Shown here piece after piece: positions 1 through 9,170 of a stretch of 64,000 bases of DNA; the first letter of the stretch is position 1; each line of letters starts with the position of its first letter. Source of the DNA: Palsa-1150 sp036490515 (GTDB lineage: Bacteria; Myxococcota_A; Polyangia; Polyangiales; Polyangiaceae); contig DASXDU010000038.1 of NCBI GenBank assembly GCA_036490515.1, positions 124,001 through 188,000 on the forward strand. The letters are read 5' to 3'. A model generated the notes under the pieces. That model saw only the letters and a program-made list of their open reading frames with translations, was not told the origin of the DNA and ran no database searches. The translations under genes and the position numbers were made by a program.

Positions 1-269
1 AAGTGGCCGGTGTCCCCGGGGATGGGCGGCAGCGCGATCGGCGTGGACGGCGCGACCGGTGCGGGCGTCGACGGTGCCATCGGCGCCGGCGTCGCCGGGC
101 TCGCAGTCGCGGGCATTGCCGTCGGAGCCGCCGGCGGAACCATGGGGGCCACGGGAGCCGGAGCGAGAGGAGCCGGCGGCGGGGGCGCAGGAGGCTCGTC
201 TGCCAGGGCGGGCACGGACAGGGTGAGGAGGATCAGCGCCGCAGCGCCGCAGAGGAGGAGGTTTCGCAT
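1..269 (-). CDS. Secreted Pro/Ala-rich protein, 3' part cut by the window edge
   Basis: Reading leftward from an ATG at 269, the frame stays open to the window edge (about 89 codons). It starts MRNLLLCGAAALILLTLSV and ends its signal peptide near PALA|DEPP. After that comes a Pro/Ala/Thr-rich stretch (APAPVAPMVPPAAPTAMPA and similar), typical of a linker ahead of a domain that lies outside the window. The start is 10 bases after the stop of the GH15 gene, so it is probably the last visible gene of the glucan-degradation operon. No function can be assigned from the visible part. Composition alone would also fit a cell-envelope linker protein. Confidence 0.7.
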   Translation of the reverse strand, partial: MRNLLLCGAAALILLTLSVPALADEPPAPPPPAPLAPAPVAPMVPPAAPTAMPATASPATPAPMAPSTPAPVAPSTPIALPPIPGDTGH

Positions 270-279
270 CGGTGATCGT

Positions 280-2643
280 TCAGGGCTGGCCGCCGGAGAT
301 ACCCGGGTTGGTCGTGGAGCGGCGCTTTCTTCGCAGCAGGAGGAGCAAGGCCGGCGAGAGGAGAGCCACGACGCTGCCGGAGGTACGCGTGCCAGCCTCC
401 GAGCAGCCGCACCCACCGCTCGACCCCGCGGAGTGGCCCGCGCCCGCGTCGGGGCCCGAACCGCCGTTTGCGCCGCCATCGGCGGGCGCGGCGCCGCCGT
501 CCGCCTGCCCGGCATCGGCGTGCCCGGCATCGACCGGTACGCCTGCGTCCACCGGGGCGCTGCCGTCCGGACCCGCATCCCCCACGCCACCCGGCTCGGC
601 GGCGTAGTCGCCGCATGCGGGCGATCCGGCCTTCCCGCGGTCGTAAAGCGCGAGGAGGTACGCGCCCGCGCCGAACCCGACCATGGGGGACTGCCCGGCG
701 TAGTCGGCGGTCGTGGGGTCGTGGAGCTCGGAGAGCTCGCCGTAGTTGTCGCTGGCCTGCGCGACGTTCCAGCCGAAGAGGGACGCCTGGTACGCGGGAT
801 CGCCGTGGAGCTCGAGGGCGCGCTCCGCGCGGAGATCGATGAAGACCCACTCGTTCGACGAGTACCAGTCGCCGGCGTCGCTCCGCATGAAGCCGCGGCC
901 GCTCGCGGGGACGAGCCCCTCCTCGATCGCGGTGAGCGTGGCGCCCGCGGTGGCGCGTGTCGGGTCGACGAGGCCCATCCCGATGGCCTCGAGCGTGGCG
1001 GCGTCGAGCCAGCCGGTGCCCGCAGCGAGCGCCTCGGTGCTCTGCCCGAGCGCCCCGCTCGGAGCGCGAAGGTTGGGCAGGAGCGCGTCGCGCGACTTCT
1101 GGCCCGCGGCGAGGTACGGCGCGACGTCATTCGCGTCACCGGCCGCGTTCGCGAGGCGGGACGCGGCGCAGAGGCCGTTCGCGGCCGTGATCGTCGTGTA
1201 CGCGAAGTGCTTCTGCTGCCCGTCCCAGTGAACCTCCCAGATCGACGAGTCGGGCGCGACGAGACCGGAGGGCTCCTGGAGCTTCACGAGGACGTCGGCG
1301 ACCTTCGCCTTCACGGTGGGCCACCACTGGGCGAGGGACGCCGTGTCGCCGCTCGCCGCGACGTACTGATCGAGCTCCCAGAGGAAGAGCCCGAAGCCGT
1401 CGAACTCGATGTTGGGCCCGTCGGCGTTGGAGTCGCTCCACTCGGTGCCGTCGCCGTAGTACCGGACGACGCTGATCTGGTAGGGCGCCCCGACGTACTG
1501 CTGGTAGCTCCCGACCTGCGCCTGCATCTGGAACTCGATGGCCGCCTTGGCCTCCGCCAGGTGCCCGCTCCGCACCAGCCCGACGACGGCGTACGCCATG
1601 TCGCGGACCCACGCGATGTTCCACGCTCCAGGCGCGACGCTCGCGAGCAGCTGCCCCTGCCCCCCGCCCGGCTCGGCGACCTGTCCCATGCGCAGCACCA
1701 CCTGCGCCTGCGCCGCGACCGCCGCCTCCGTGTCGCTCGCCCCTGGCGGCGCCGCATGCGTCCACACCTGCCACGCCGCGACCTCGTCCGAGAGCACCTG
1801 GTCCGCCGTTCGCCCCGCGAGCCACGTCCGCGCGCGGCCCATCGCGGCCGCCCCGTTCGCGTCGGGCGCCAGGATCGTGACCCAGCCCGCCCATGCGTGC
1901 GCGCCCGTCGCGGGCGACCCGAGGCTGTCCTGGAGGCCCGCCACCGCATCGTTCGTCGCGCCGCCGCTGCTCGCGTCGTCGGCCAGGTTCGAGCCCGCCT
2001 GCAGGAGGTTGAACGGGTTGTCGGGGGTGCAGCCGTGGTGCGTGGAAGGCGAGATGCTCCCGTACGCGAAGGCGACGCCCGACGGCCCCGTCTCGTAGTA
2101 GGCGTCGGTGGTCCCGTCGTAGGTGATGCTCTCCCCGTCGGTGCCCGGCGCGGGGCTGCCGCTGCCGAGGTGGAAGTTGAAGAGCGCGTACCCGTCGATC
2201 GCCGCGGGAGCCCCCGTCTGGGTCGCCTCGAGAAGCATGACGCTCGCGTGCTCGGCGAGCCCCATCGGCGCAAAGTCGTACTCGTCGAGCGTGACGCTGC
2301 CGACGGTCCGCGTCGTGTGGACGATGCCCGTCCCCGCGAGGTACTCGATGACGGACGGGGTCACGGAGTTCAGCCACGTGCCCGCCGTGCCGATGCGGAC
2401 ACCGGGGTAGGTGTCGTAGACGAAGTTCCGCGTCTGGACGCTAGCTGACTGCGCCTGGTACGGGTGCTCGAGCCACTGGTCGATCTTCGACTGCGAGCGA
2501 TCCCAGGCGATGGCCGCGATGCCGTTCGACGACGGCAAGTAGTTTTCGCTGAGGTGCGGCGATGCCTCGGCGTGCGCCATCCCCGACCCGAGGACCACCC
2601 CGAGCGCAAAGACCACCCCGTGTGCCGCCAACCGCCGCCGCAT
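280..2643 (-). CDS. Secreted GH15 (glucoamylase-like) glycoside hydrolase with MYXO-CTERM tail
   Basis: A 787-residue protein. It has a Sec signal peptide (MRRRLAAHGVVFALGVV...AHA) and an N-terminal beta-sandwich-like region. A (alpha/alpha)6-barrel follows, with glucoamylase-type stretches (WNIAWVRDMAYAVVGLVRSG, WEVHWDGQQKHFAYTTI, SNEWVFIDLRAERAL, GELSELHDP). Family GH15 releases glucose from alpha-glucan chain ends; Glu residues in WEVHWDG and SELHDP are the likely acid and base. The C-terminus has an Asp/Ala/Gly-rich linker, a GGCGCSEAGT motif, one hydrophobic helix and RRKRR, the MYXO-CTERM layout used for surface sorting in Myxococcota. A GTG at 2667 overlapping the upstream stop is an alternative start; the ATG at 2643 is preferred because GGAGG precedes it and the signal peptide then has normal length. 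Confidence 0.85.
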   Translation of the reverse strand: MRRRLAAHGVVFALGVVLGSGMAHAEASPHLSENYLPSSNGIAAIAWDRSQSKIDQWLEHPYQAQSASVQTRNFVYDTYPGVRIGTAGTWLNSVTPSVIEYLAGTGIVHTTRTVGSVTLDEYDFAPMGLAEHASVMLLEATQTGAPAAIDGYALFNFHLGSGSPAPGTDGESITYDGTTDAYYETGPSGVAFAYGSISPSTHHGCTPDNPFNLLQAGSNLADDASSGGATNDAVAGLQDSLGSPATGAHAWAGWVTILAPDANGAAAMGRARTWLAGRTADQVLSDEVAAWQVWTHAAPPGASDTEAAVAAQAQVVLRMGQVAEPGGGQGQLLASVAPGAWNIAWVRDMAYAVVGLVRSGHLAEAKAAIEFQMQAQVGSYQQYVGAPYQISVVRYYGDGTEWSDSNADGPNIEFDGFGLFLWELDQYVAASGDTASLAQWWPTVKAKVADVLVKLQEPSGLVAPDSSIWEVHWDGQQKHFAYTTITAANGLCAASRLANAAGDANDVAPYLAAGQKSRDALLPNLRAPSGALGQSTEALAAGTGWLDAATLEAIGMGLVDPTRATAGATLTAIEEGLVPASGRGFMRSDAGDWYSSNEWVFIDLRAERALELHGDPAYQASLFGWNVAQASDNYGELSELHDPTTADYAGQSPMVGFGAGAYLLALYDRGKAGSPACGDYAAEPGGVGDAGPDGSAPVDAGVPVDAGHADAGQADGGAAPADGGANGGSGPDAGAGHSAGSSGGCGCSEAGTRTSGSVVALLSPALLLLLRRKRRSTTNPGISGGQP

Positions 2644-2663
2644 GCCCCCTCCGCGCCGTGGCC

Positions 2664-4799
2664 TCACTTGAAGACGCGCGTCTCGCGCGCCGGGATGGTC
2701 ATCGGGCTCGTGGCCGGCGTGTTCGTGATGAGCTCCGTGAGGCCGCCCGGCAACGCCGTGGTCTGCATGTCCGCGTCGCTGCGGTTGATCGCGACGTACA
2801 CCGTGTCCGGCGACGGATCACCGGCCTGAGTGGTGAGCTCGTAGACCCAGAGGTCCTCGTTCACGAAGAGCGTCGCGCGCGTCCCGCGCCGCATGGCCGG
2901 GTGCGCCGCTCGGATCGCGGTGAGCGCCTTGATGCGCGCATAGAGGCCCTGCTGCGCCGGGGAGGTGCCGCTCCAGGTCATCATGCGGCGATTGTCCGGG
3001 TCGCCCGCGCCCGGCAGGCCGATCTCGTCGCCGTAGTAGATGAGCGGGGCGCCCTTGTTCGTGAGGATGACTGCGAAGGCGTTCGCGAGCCGCTGGTACG
3101 TGTTCGGATCCGTCTCGGTCTGCGGTTCGCCGGACCAGGCCGCGTTCTTCCCGTCCGCCGCGGAGGGGTTCGATGGGCTGCTCGCCTGGAGCCACGCGGG
3201 GAGCGTCTGCTCCGCGTAGTGGATCGATCGGGGCAGGTCGTGATTGCCGATGAACGTGCTCATGACGGCGTCCGACGGATAGAACGAGTCGTTCGAGTCC
3301 ATGAACTCGGCGAGGCCCTGCATCCCTGGCGGAGCGGTGCGTCCCCAGTTCAGGTCGTCCGGCGTCAGCATGTTCTGCGTGCTCCGCATGAGGAGCGCCT
3401 CGACGAGGCGGATGCGCAGGGGGAAGTCGAACTGGCCGTCGAGCTTCGTCGAGGAGTCGATCATGCTCGCGATGAGCGCGCGGTTCTGGAAGTCGTACGT
3501 CTCGCCGACCATGTAGAAGCGCTGCTGCGGCGTCTCGCTCGCGAGGATCTGCGACGAGATGGCCGGGCGCAGGTTCGCGAGCCAGCTCGGGTCGACCTGC
3601 TTGATTGCGTCGAGGCGAAAGGCGTCGTTGCCGTTCTGCTGGATGAGGGAGATGGCCGCGTTGATCGAGAACGTCCGGGCCGCGGAGTTCGTGTAGTCGT
3701 AGTGCGCTAGGTAGGGCGCGAACCAGCAGCTCGTGTCGAAGTTGCCGCAGCCAGGGGCCCCGCAGACGCAGTTCGGGGTGAACCAGGGCGGGCTGTCGTT
3801 CTGGTGTTGGGTGTAGATGGAGCTCTCGGTGTGGACGTGCACCATCGCGTAGTCGAAGAGCACCTTGATGTTCTTCGCATGGGCCGCCTGCACGAGCGCC
3901 TGGAGATCCGACGCGCTTCCGAAGCACGACTCGGTCTGCGTCGGGTCCTTCGGCCAGTAACCGTGGTACCCCGAGTACATGTGCGTGTCGCCGTTGACCC
4001 CCTGATCAGCGACGTCGTCGGCGTTCTTGATGGGAACGGTGAGCCAGATCGTGTTGACGCCGAGATCCGTGAAGTACCCGGCGATGATCTTCTGCGTGAC
4101 GCCGGCCCAGTCGCCGCCGAGGTAGTTCGTCGACGTGTAGGGCGTGCTCTCGGTGCCCGAGACGTTGCAATCGTTGGTCGGGTCGCCGTCGAGGAACCGG
4201 TCGACGAACGCGAAGTAGATGACCGCGTCGCGCCAGTCGAAGACGCCGGCAGGGGGCACGGGCGGCGACGAGCACGTATACGTGTCCGGGCAGGTGATCG
4301 GCTGCTCGATGCTGTTCCCGTCGGCGTCGTTCGGGTCGTTCGGAGGCGCGGGGTTCGCGGGATCCGCCTCCCACGTCGTCCCATTCAGGAAGAACTTGTA
4401 CTGAACCGGCTGGTTCCAGGGAACGTTGACCGTCACCGTCCACGCGCTGCCCGTGTGCGTCATCGGATCGCCTTGCGTCCACGCGCCGGCGCGGTAGTCG
4501 CCCCGCAGCTCCACCGACTGCTCGCCGCCGTAGGCCAGCGTGAAGGTCTCGGCGCACAGCTTCAGGTCGTCCGAGCACTGCGGCGGGCCCGCCTCCGGGA
4601 TGGTCGTCGTCGTCCCCGTCCCGCCGTCCCCTCCGTACGGAGAGCTCCCGCCGTTCCCTGCGTCGAAGGCCGCGGCGTCCGGCGGCTGCCCGTAGTTCAC
4701 CTGGTGCACCTGGTCGTTCCCGCACGCGAGCAGCGCGGCGACGGCGATGCACGCGCCGCCAAGGGGCACGGCGAGCGCGCGGAGGTGTTTCGACGTCAT
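2664..4799 (-). CDS. GH13 alpha-amylase-family lipoprotein (second of tandem pair)
   Basis: A 711-residue protein. It has a lipoprotein signal (hydrophobic core then VAALLACGND), so it is probably lipid-anchored on the outside of a membrane. Residues about 85-145 resemble a starch-binding/E-set domain (AVELRGDYRAGAW-like, YKFFLNGTTWEADP). A GH13 (beta/alpha)8 barrel follows: region I FDYAMVHVH, nucleophile Asp397 in FRLDAIK, acid Glu433 in VGETYD, transition-state Asp521 in GNHDLPR. All three catalytic acids are present, so it should be active on alpha-glucan. Domain B carries a Cys-rich insert (CVCGAPGCG...TSCWF) shared with the upstream paralogue. Its ATG overlaps the stop of that paralogue (ATGA), which implies translational coupling. 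Amylase, pullulanase or cyclodextrinase activity cannot be told apart by reading alone. Confidence 0.9.
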   Translation of the reverse strand: MTSKHLRALAVPLGGACIAVAALLACGNDQVHQVNYGQPPDAAAFDAGNGGSSPYGGDGGTGTTTTIPEAGPPQCSDDLKLCAETFTLAYGGEQSVELRGDYRAGAWTQGDPMTHTGSAWTVTVNVPWNQPVQYKFFLNGTTWEADPANPAPPNDPNDADGNSIEQPITCPDTYTCSSPPVPPAGVFDWRDAVIYFAFVDRFLDGDPTNDCNVSGTESTPYTSTNYLGGDWAGVTQKIIAGYFTDLGVNTIWLTVPIKNADDVADQGVNGDTHMYSGYHGYWPKDPTQTESCFGSASDLQALVQAAHAKNIKVLFDYAMVHVHTESSIYTQHQNDSPPWFTPNCVCGAPGCGNFDTSCWFAPYLAHYDYTNSAARTFSINAAISLIQQNGNDAFRLDAIKQVDPSWLANLRPAISSQILASETPQQRFYMVGETYDFQNRALIASMIDSSTKLDGQFDFPLRIRLVEALLMRSTQNMLTPDDLNWGRTAPPGMQGLAEFMDSNDSFYPSDAVMSTFIGNHDLPRSIHYAEQTLPAWLQASSPSNPSAADGKNAAWSGEPQTETDPNTYQRLANAFAVILTNKGAPLIYYGDEIGLPGAGDPDNRRMMTWSGTSPAQQGLYARIKALTAIRAAHPAMRRGTRATLFVNEDLWVYELTTQAGDPSPDTVYVAINRSDADMQTTALPGGLTELITNTPATSPMTIPARETRVFK

Positions 4800-6958
4800 G
4801 GAGGGGGTCCGGGGACGCAGGAACTCGAGGCGGGCAGATAAAGCGCGATGGACAATGGCGCAGACGGCAGAGTTGTCAACTCAGGTCTGAGTGACTCCAC
4901 CCTCCCGGTGAGGACGTCCACCCACGAGCCGCCCGCAATCCCCGGGAGCGGCGCCGACAGTGCCCCCGTCGGCGACCGCTGGAGGTCGACGATTGCCGTC
5001 TCCGCGCCCGCCAGCTCGCGCGCGAAGACGAGCCGCTCGGGGTCCACGTAGAGCGTCCGATACGTCCCTCGCCGCAGCGCCTGGGAGCACCCGCGCGCCT
5101 TGCCCATTGCCCGGACCGCGTCGCGTGTCTGCGTCTGCAGCGGGCCGAGCTCGCCCTCTGCCGGCATCACGCGGCGCGAGTCGGGGTCCCCCTTGCCCGC
5201 CAGCGCCACCTCGTCCCCGTAGTAGAGGACGGGCGCGCCCGGCAGGGTGAGGATGGCGCCGAGCGCCAGCCGGGTTCGCGCGTACACCGCGGGATCCGTC
5301 GACTGCGGCGCCGGGGACCACGGATCGCCGCCGTCGTCGCCGGCAGCGACGCTCGAGAAGCGCGACGTGTCGTGGTTGTCGACGATGAGCCCCATGACCG
5401 CGCCCGACCCGGCCCAGGTCTGCTCGCCTGTGCGGATGGCGTCGTCGACGTCGACGAGCGACTCGGAGCCGTCGCCGAGCGCGCCGCGGAGCGCCCACAT
5501 GAGCGGAAAGTGGAACTCGCCATCAAGCCCCTGCGGGCCGAGGTAGTAGCGGAGCGAGTCCCAGTCGGACTGTCCGGTGTAGTTCTCGCCGAGGACGTAG
5601 CTCCTGTGGGACGGCCCGTCGAAGGTCTGGCGGATGTTCCACGCGATGCGGCGCACGGCGGCGCGCGGCATCATCGGCACCGCGTCGACGCGGATCCCGT
5701 CGCCGTCGAAGCGCGTCAGCCACCAGAGGACGTCGCTCGAGACGGTGTTCGCCACGTCGTCGCTCGTCCAGTCGAGGCTAGGCAAATAGGACGTGAACCA
5801 GCAGGAGGTCTCGTCCGTCGCCCACGAGCAGCTGCCGACGCCGCACACGCACGAGCCGTCGACGTCCTGGAACCAGCCCTGGGCCTTGTTCGTGATCCAG
5901 TAGGGATGGTCCGCGTGTACGTGGTGGGGCACGACGTCGAAGACGACGCGGATGCCGCGCGCGTGCGCTGCAGAGACGAGCGCGTCGACGTCGCCTTCCG
6001 ACCCAAGGTGCGTGTCCACGGCGCGCGACTCCGCGGGCCAGTAGCCGTGGTAGGCGCTGTACTCGTGCCCGTCGAGCCCGGGCCAGTCGCCCTCCGGGTT
6101 CGCGTAGAGCGGCGTCACCCAGAGCGTGTTCACTCCGAGCGCCTGGAGTTCGCCCGACTCGAGGGCCGTCTGCACGCCGGCGATCTGCCCGCCGGCGCGG
6201 CCGCCCATCGACGCCGGCGCCGCCAGCGCCGAGCCGTCCGCGGCACGGTACCGGTCGACCATCACCTCGTAGACGACGGCGTCGCGCCAGTCCCACGCCT
6301 GCGCCTCGATCCAGACCGTTGCGAGCGCGGCGTCCGCGTCGCGTCCGGCCGTGTCCTTCGCGTGAACCGCCAGGGTACTCTTGCCGGGCGGGAGGCCCGC
6401 GAGGTCGACGTGGATCGCACCGAACGAGGACACTGCGGTCGGGGTGACGGTGGTCGGCGCCGCACCGTGGACCGCCGTCAGCGTGACCGACGTCGGGTCG
6501 ATCGCGTCGCCCATGCGCGATGCCAGAAACGATGCGTCGATGCTCGCTGTGCCGTCCGCGTTCGCCGTGACCGCCTGCACCGTCGTCGCGGGCACGCCGC
6601 AGTCGGGCACCTGCACCCAGGTCACTTCCTGCCCCGTGTGGAACGCGGTCGTGCCGACGCCGGGGTCGAGCTCCCAGTCGCCGTCCACGCGCAGCGCGTA
6701 CTCGTAGTCACCCGCTGCGAGGTCGTCGAAGCGCGTGGCGAGCCAGCCTCCGCCCGCGTCGTCCAGCGACCGACCCGGCTCCGCCCAGCCGTCCCAGCTC
6801 CCCACGGCGTAGACCTGCGACTGCGCGTTCGCGGGCTGGTACCAGACCGTCAACGAACACGAGCGCTCGGGCACCGTCGCACCGGCGTTCTGCCCGCGGC
6901 AGGCGCCTGCAAATGCCACGACGACGAGCGAAGCCAGCAGCGTGCGGCCCGGCGACAC
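4796..6958 (-). CDS. GH13 alpha-amylase-family lipoprotein (first of tandem pair)
   Basis: A 720-residue protein with a GTG start and lipobox FAGAC at the end of its signal sequence. Residues about 30-120 form an E-set/CBM48-like module (VWYQPANAQSQVYAVGSWDGW). A second Ig-like module follows to about residue 225, then a GH13 barrel: region I FDVVPHHVH, Asp425 in GIRVDAVP, Glu458 in LGENYTG, Asp530 in DNHDTSRF. The catalytic triad is intact. A Cys-rich insert (CVCGVGSCS...TSCWFTSYLPSLDW) matches the one in the downstream GH13 gene, so the two are probably tandem duplicates that diverged at their N-terminal modules. Only 21 bases separate its start from the stop of the cytochrome b gene upstream. 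It is the first glucan hydrolase of the operon. Confidence 0.9.
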   Translation of the reverse strand: MSPGRTLLASLVVVAFAGACRGQNAGATVPERSCSLTVWYQPANAQSQVYAVGSWDGWAEPGRSLDDAGGGWLATRFDDLAAGDYEYALRVDGDWELDPGVGTTAFHTGQEVTWVQVPDCGVPATTVQAVTANADGTASIDASFLASRMGDAIDPTSVTLTAVHGAAPTTVTPTAVSSFGAIHVDLAGLPPGKSTLAVHAKDTAGRDADAALATVWIEAQAWDWRDAVVYEVMVDRYRAADGSALAAPASMGGRAGGQIAGVQTALESGELQALGVNTLWVTPLYANPEGDWPGLDGHEYSAYHGYWPAESRAVDTHLGSEGDVDALVSAAHARGIRVVFDVVPHHVHADHPYWITNKAQGWFQDVDGSCVCGVGSCSWATDETSCWFTSYLPSLDWTSDDVANTVSSDVLWWLTRFDGDGIRVDAVPMMPRAAVRRIAWNIRQTFDGPSHRSYVLGENYTGQSDWDSLRYYLGPQGLDGEFHFPLMWALRGALGDGSESLVDVDDAIRTGEQTWAGSGAVMGLIVDNHDTSRFSSVAAGDDGGDPWSPAPQSTDPAVYARTRLALGAILTLPGAPVLYYGDEVALAGKGDPDSRRVMPAEGELGPLQTQTRDAVRAMGKARGCSQALRRGTYRTLYVDPERLVFARELAGAETAIVDLQRSPTGALSAPLPGIAGGSWVDVLTGRVESLRPELTTLPSAPLSIALYLPASSSCVPGPPP

Positions 6959-6979
6959 GCGGCGTGATGTAGCACTGGT

Positions 6980-7651
6980 TCAGCCAGGTGCAGCCGCGCC
7001 GGCGGCCCAAAGCACGTAGACCGCGCCCCACCCCATCGCGAGGAGGAGGAGGAACACGACGAGCGCCACGATCTCGAGGCGGCGCAGCCCGCGGCGGCTG
7101 GTGACGACGCCCCAGCCCATGCTGAACGTCTGCAGCCCGTTCGCGAGGTGGTACGCGACGCCGAGGACGCCCAGGACGTACGTCACGAGCGTCGGGCCGT
7201 GGAAGTGCATGTGCTGCGCGAGGTCCGCGAACGTCTCCGGGTGCCCCTCGACGAGGCGCGGCTTGAGGAGCGCGAGCCAGAGGTGCGCGCCGAGGAACGC
7301 GAGGACGCCGAGCGCCGCGAGGCGCTGGAGGACGTACTTGAGGTTCGCGTACGTGCGGTAGCGGACGTTGTTGGGCCGGCTGCTGAGGAGCCGGCCGATG
7401 CCCCAGACGATGTGGATGGCCAGAGGCAAGAGGACGACGACGCCGGTGAGCGCCTCCGCGACCGGGTGCGCGTACTGCGTCATCGACGCTTGCCACGCGT
7501 CCGCACCCCGGAAGCCGGCGAGAGCGTTCCAGAGGTGGAAGAACGTCCAGACCGACAGCGGGAACACGGCGAGGAACGACGCCAGGCGCGCGCGCAGGAA
7601 CGCGGAGCGCGCTGCGGCCGAAGTGGGAGTGGTGGCAGCGGTCGAGGACAT
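6980..7651 (-). CDS. Di-heme cytochrome b subunit of the succinate dehydrogenase/fumarate reductase type
   Basis: A 223-residue membrane protein with five hydrophobic segments. Histidines sit where B-type SdhC/FrdC proteins bind haem: FFHLWNAL in helix 1, IHIVWGIG in helix 2, GAHLWLALL and AYHLANGLQTF in the later helices. In the known complex this subunit anchors the flavoprotein (SdhA) and iron-sulfur (SdhB) subunits and exchanges electrons with quinone. No sdhA or sdhB lies next to it; instead it is followed 21 bases later by the glucan hydrolase operon, an unusual pairing that may just be read-through. Its ATG is directly preceded by a short inverted repeat. The family call is firm; the partner genes must lie elsewhere. 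Confidence 0.85.
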   Translation of the reverse strand: MSSTAATTPTSAAARSAFLRARLASFLAVFPLSVWTFFHLWNALAGFRGADAWQASMTQYAHPVAEALTGVVVLLPLAIHIVWGIGRLLSSRPNNVRYRTYANLKYVLQRLAALGVLAFLGAHLWLALLKPRLVEGHPETFADLAQHMHFHGPTLVTYVLGVLGVAYHLANGLQTFSMGWGVVTSRRGLRRLEIVALVVFLLLLAMGWGAVYVLWAAGAAAPG

Positions 7652-7653
7652 GA

Positions 7654-7667
7654 CGCGTCGAGACGCG
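7654..7667. promoter_or_regulatory. Inverted repeat just upstream of the cytochrome b start
   Basis: CGCGTC-GA-GACGCG lies two bases upstream of the cytochrome b ATG (7651), inside the 109-base divergent spacer shared with the esterase gene. It could be an operator. The two-base spacer makes a stable RNA hairpin unlikely. There is no match to a named regulator, and chance occurrence in GC-rich DNA is possible. Confidence 0.25.
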
Positions 7668-7760
7668 CCCCACGTCTAGGCGCACGTGGCCAGGTTTACA
7701 AGTCCTCGGCGGACGGACGGCGACGTCGCGTGCCGGCGTCACGCGGGGTAGAAGCGGGAG

Positions 7761-9170
7761 ATGGCGCTCGAGCGCTTCGGTGCAGCGGCGGCCGGGATTG
7801 CCCTGATCCTCGGGACGCGGTCCGCAGGAGCGGTCACGCTCGAGCCCCACCCCGACGTCCGCGGCCAGGAGGTCACTGCAGTGGACGTCCGCGACGACGG
7901 CGACTCGTGGCGTGCGGGCGCATGGGACGACCTGAGCACCACGCGCCGCGATCCGGGGTCCTACGACGTTCGCTTCGCGGTCGACGGCGGGCCGTCGGGT
8001 GCCGCCGTCATGGTGCCGCACTGTGCGGGCCGGAAGCGCATGGCGGTCGATGGTGTGTCCGTCCAGTCACCTCCCGGCCCGGTCGTCGTCGACGTCGGGC
8101 CCGGGCGCCACGAGGTCCTCGTCGGCATCGAGGTGAGCAAGTACGAGCGGCGCATCGCGTGCGGCGAACGCCCGCGCGCGGGCACACGCGTCCAGACGGT
8201 CGAGGGGTTCGGGACCCTCACGTTCGGAAGCCCGTACGTGCCGCGCGGCGGCGGCCAGGCCGTCGTCTTCGTCCCTCCGGGCCACGACGTCAGCCGCCCC
8301 TGCGTCCTTCTCGTCGGATTGCATCCGTGGAACGGCACGCCATGGACCTACGCGGCCTATGCAGAGCTCCTCCACGAGGCGCGCGCGCGCGACGTCGTCC
8401 TCCTCTTTCCCAGCGGCCTCGGGAACTCGCTCTACACGGCCGAGGCCGAGGACGAGGCGATGCGCTCCATCGACGCTCTCACCGAGGTCGTCGCGGTAGA
8501 CCCGCGCGCCGTCTCCCTCTGGGGCGCCTCGATGGGCGGAGCCGGCGCGACCACGGTCGGCTTCCACCACCCGGACCGCTTTGCGAGCGTGACGAGCTTC
8601 TTCGGTGACTCGAAGTACGACGTCACCACGTACGTCCGCGCGCTACTCCCCGACCACGCCGCCGCTCACGGCGTGAACGCGCTCGACGTGGTCGAGAACG
8701 CACTGCACCTGCCGGTGTGGCTCATCCACGGCGAGGCCGACCGGACGTCCCCCATCCGCCAGAGCGAGATGCTCGCCGGCGCCATGCGCGCACGGCACCT
8801 CGACGTGCAGTTCGATCGCGTGCCTCACGTCGGTCACCAGGGCCCCCTCGTCGCCCGCTTCATCGCGCGCGTCGTCGACCGCGCCGCCACGGCCCGCGTG
8901 CCCACCCCGGTGAGGCGCGTCACGTACCGCAGCGTGCGGCCCTGGGACGAAGGCGCATATGGCGTCCACCTCGTGCGCCGCACCCCCCACGGCAACGCCT
9001 TCGTCGACGTCGAAGCGCGCGACGACGGCGTCCACGTCCGTCACGCAGAGAACGTGCGCGCGATCGTGCTCGACCCGGGGGCGCTCGGGACGGCGGCCGG
9101 GCGTCCGCCCGCCGTCGTCGTCGACGGGGCACGTGACGTGGTGGTGTCCTGGGCGGGACACACGCCGTGA
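7761..9170 (+). CDS. Secreted alpha/beta-hydrolase (esterase/depolymerase-like)
   Basis: A 469-residue protein with a Sec signal (MALERFGAAAAGIALILGTRSAGA). An N-terminal beta-rich region (about 25-165) precedes an alpha/beta-hydrolase fold (about 170-370). The probable triad is Ser257 in the nucleophile elbow GASMGGAG, Asp327 in GEADRTSP and His359 in VGHQG. The layout resembles feruloyl-esterase / polyhydroxybutyrate-depolymerase-like secreted hydrolases. A C-terminal beta-rich tail (about 375-469) may be a binding domain. GGGAG lies directly before the ATG. The stop overlaps the next gene's start (GTGA), so the membrane protein downstream is probably made with it. The substrate is not evident. 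Confidence 0.8.
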   Translation: MALERFGAAAAGIALILGTRSAGAVTLEPHPDVRGQEVTAVDVRDDGDSWRAGAWDDLSTTRRDPGSYDVRFAVDGGPSGAAVMVPHCAGRKRMAVDGVSVQSPPGPVVVDVGPGRHEVLVGIEVSKYERRIACGERPRAGTRVQTVEGFGTLTFGSPYVPRGGGQAVVFVPPGHDVSRPCVLLVGLHPWNGTPWTYAAYAELLHEARARDVVLLFPSGLGNSLYTAEAEDEAMRSIDALTEVVAVDPRAVSLWGASMGGAGATTVGFHHPDRFASVTSFFGDSKYDVTTYVRALLPDHAAAHGVNALDVVENALHLPVWLIHGEADRTSPIRQSEMLAGAMRARHLDVQFDRVPHVGHQGPLVARFIARVVDRAATARVPTPVRRVTYRSVRPWDEGAYGVHLVRRTPHGNAFVDVEARDDGVHVRHAENVRAIVLDPGALGTAAGRPPAVVVDGARDVVVSWAGHTP

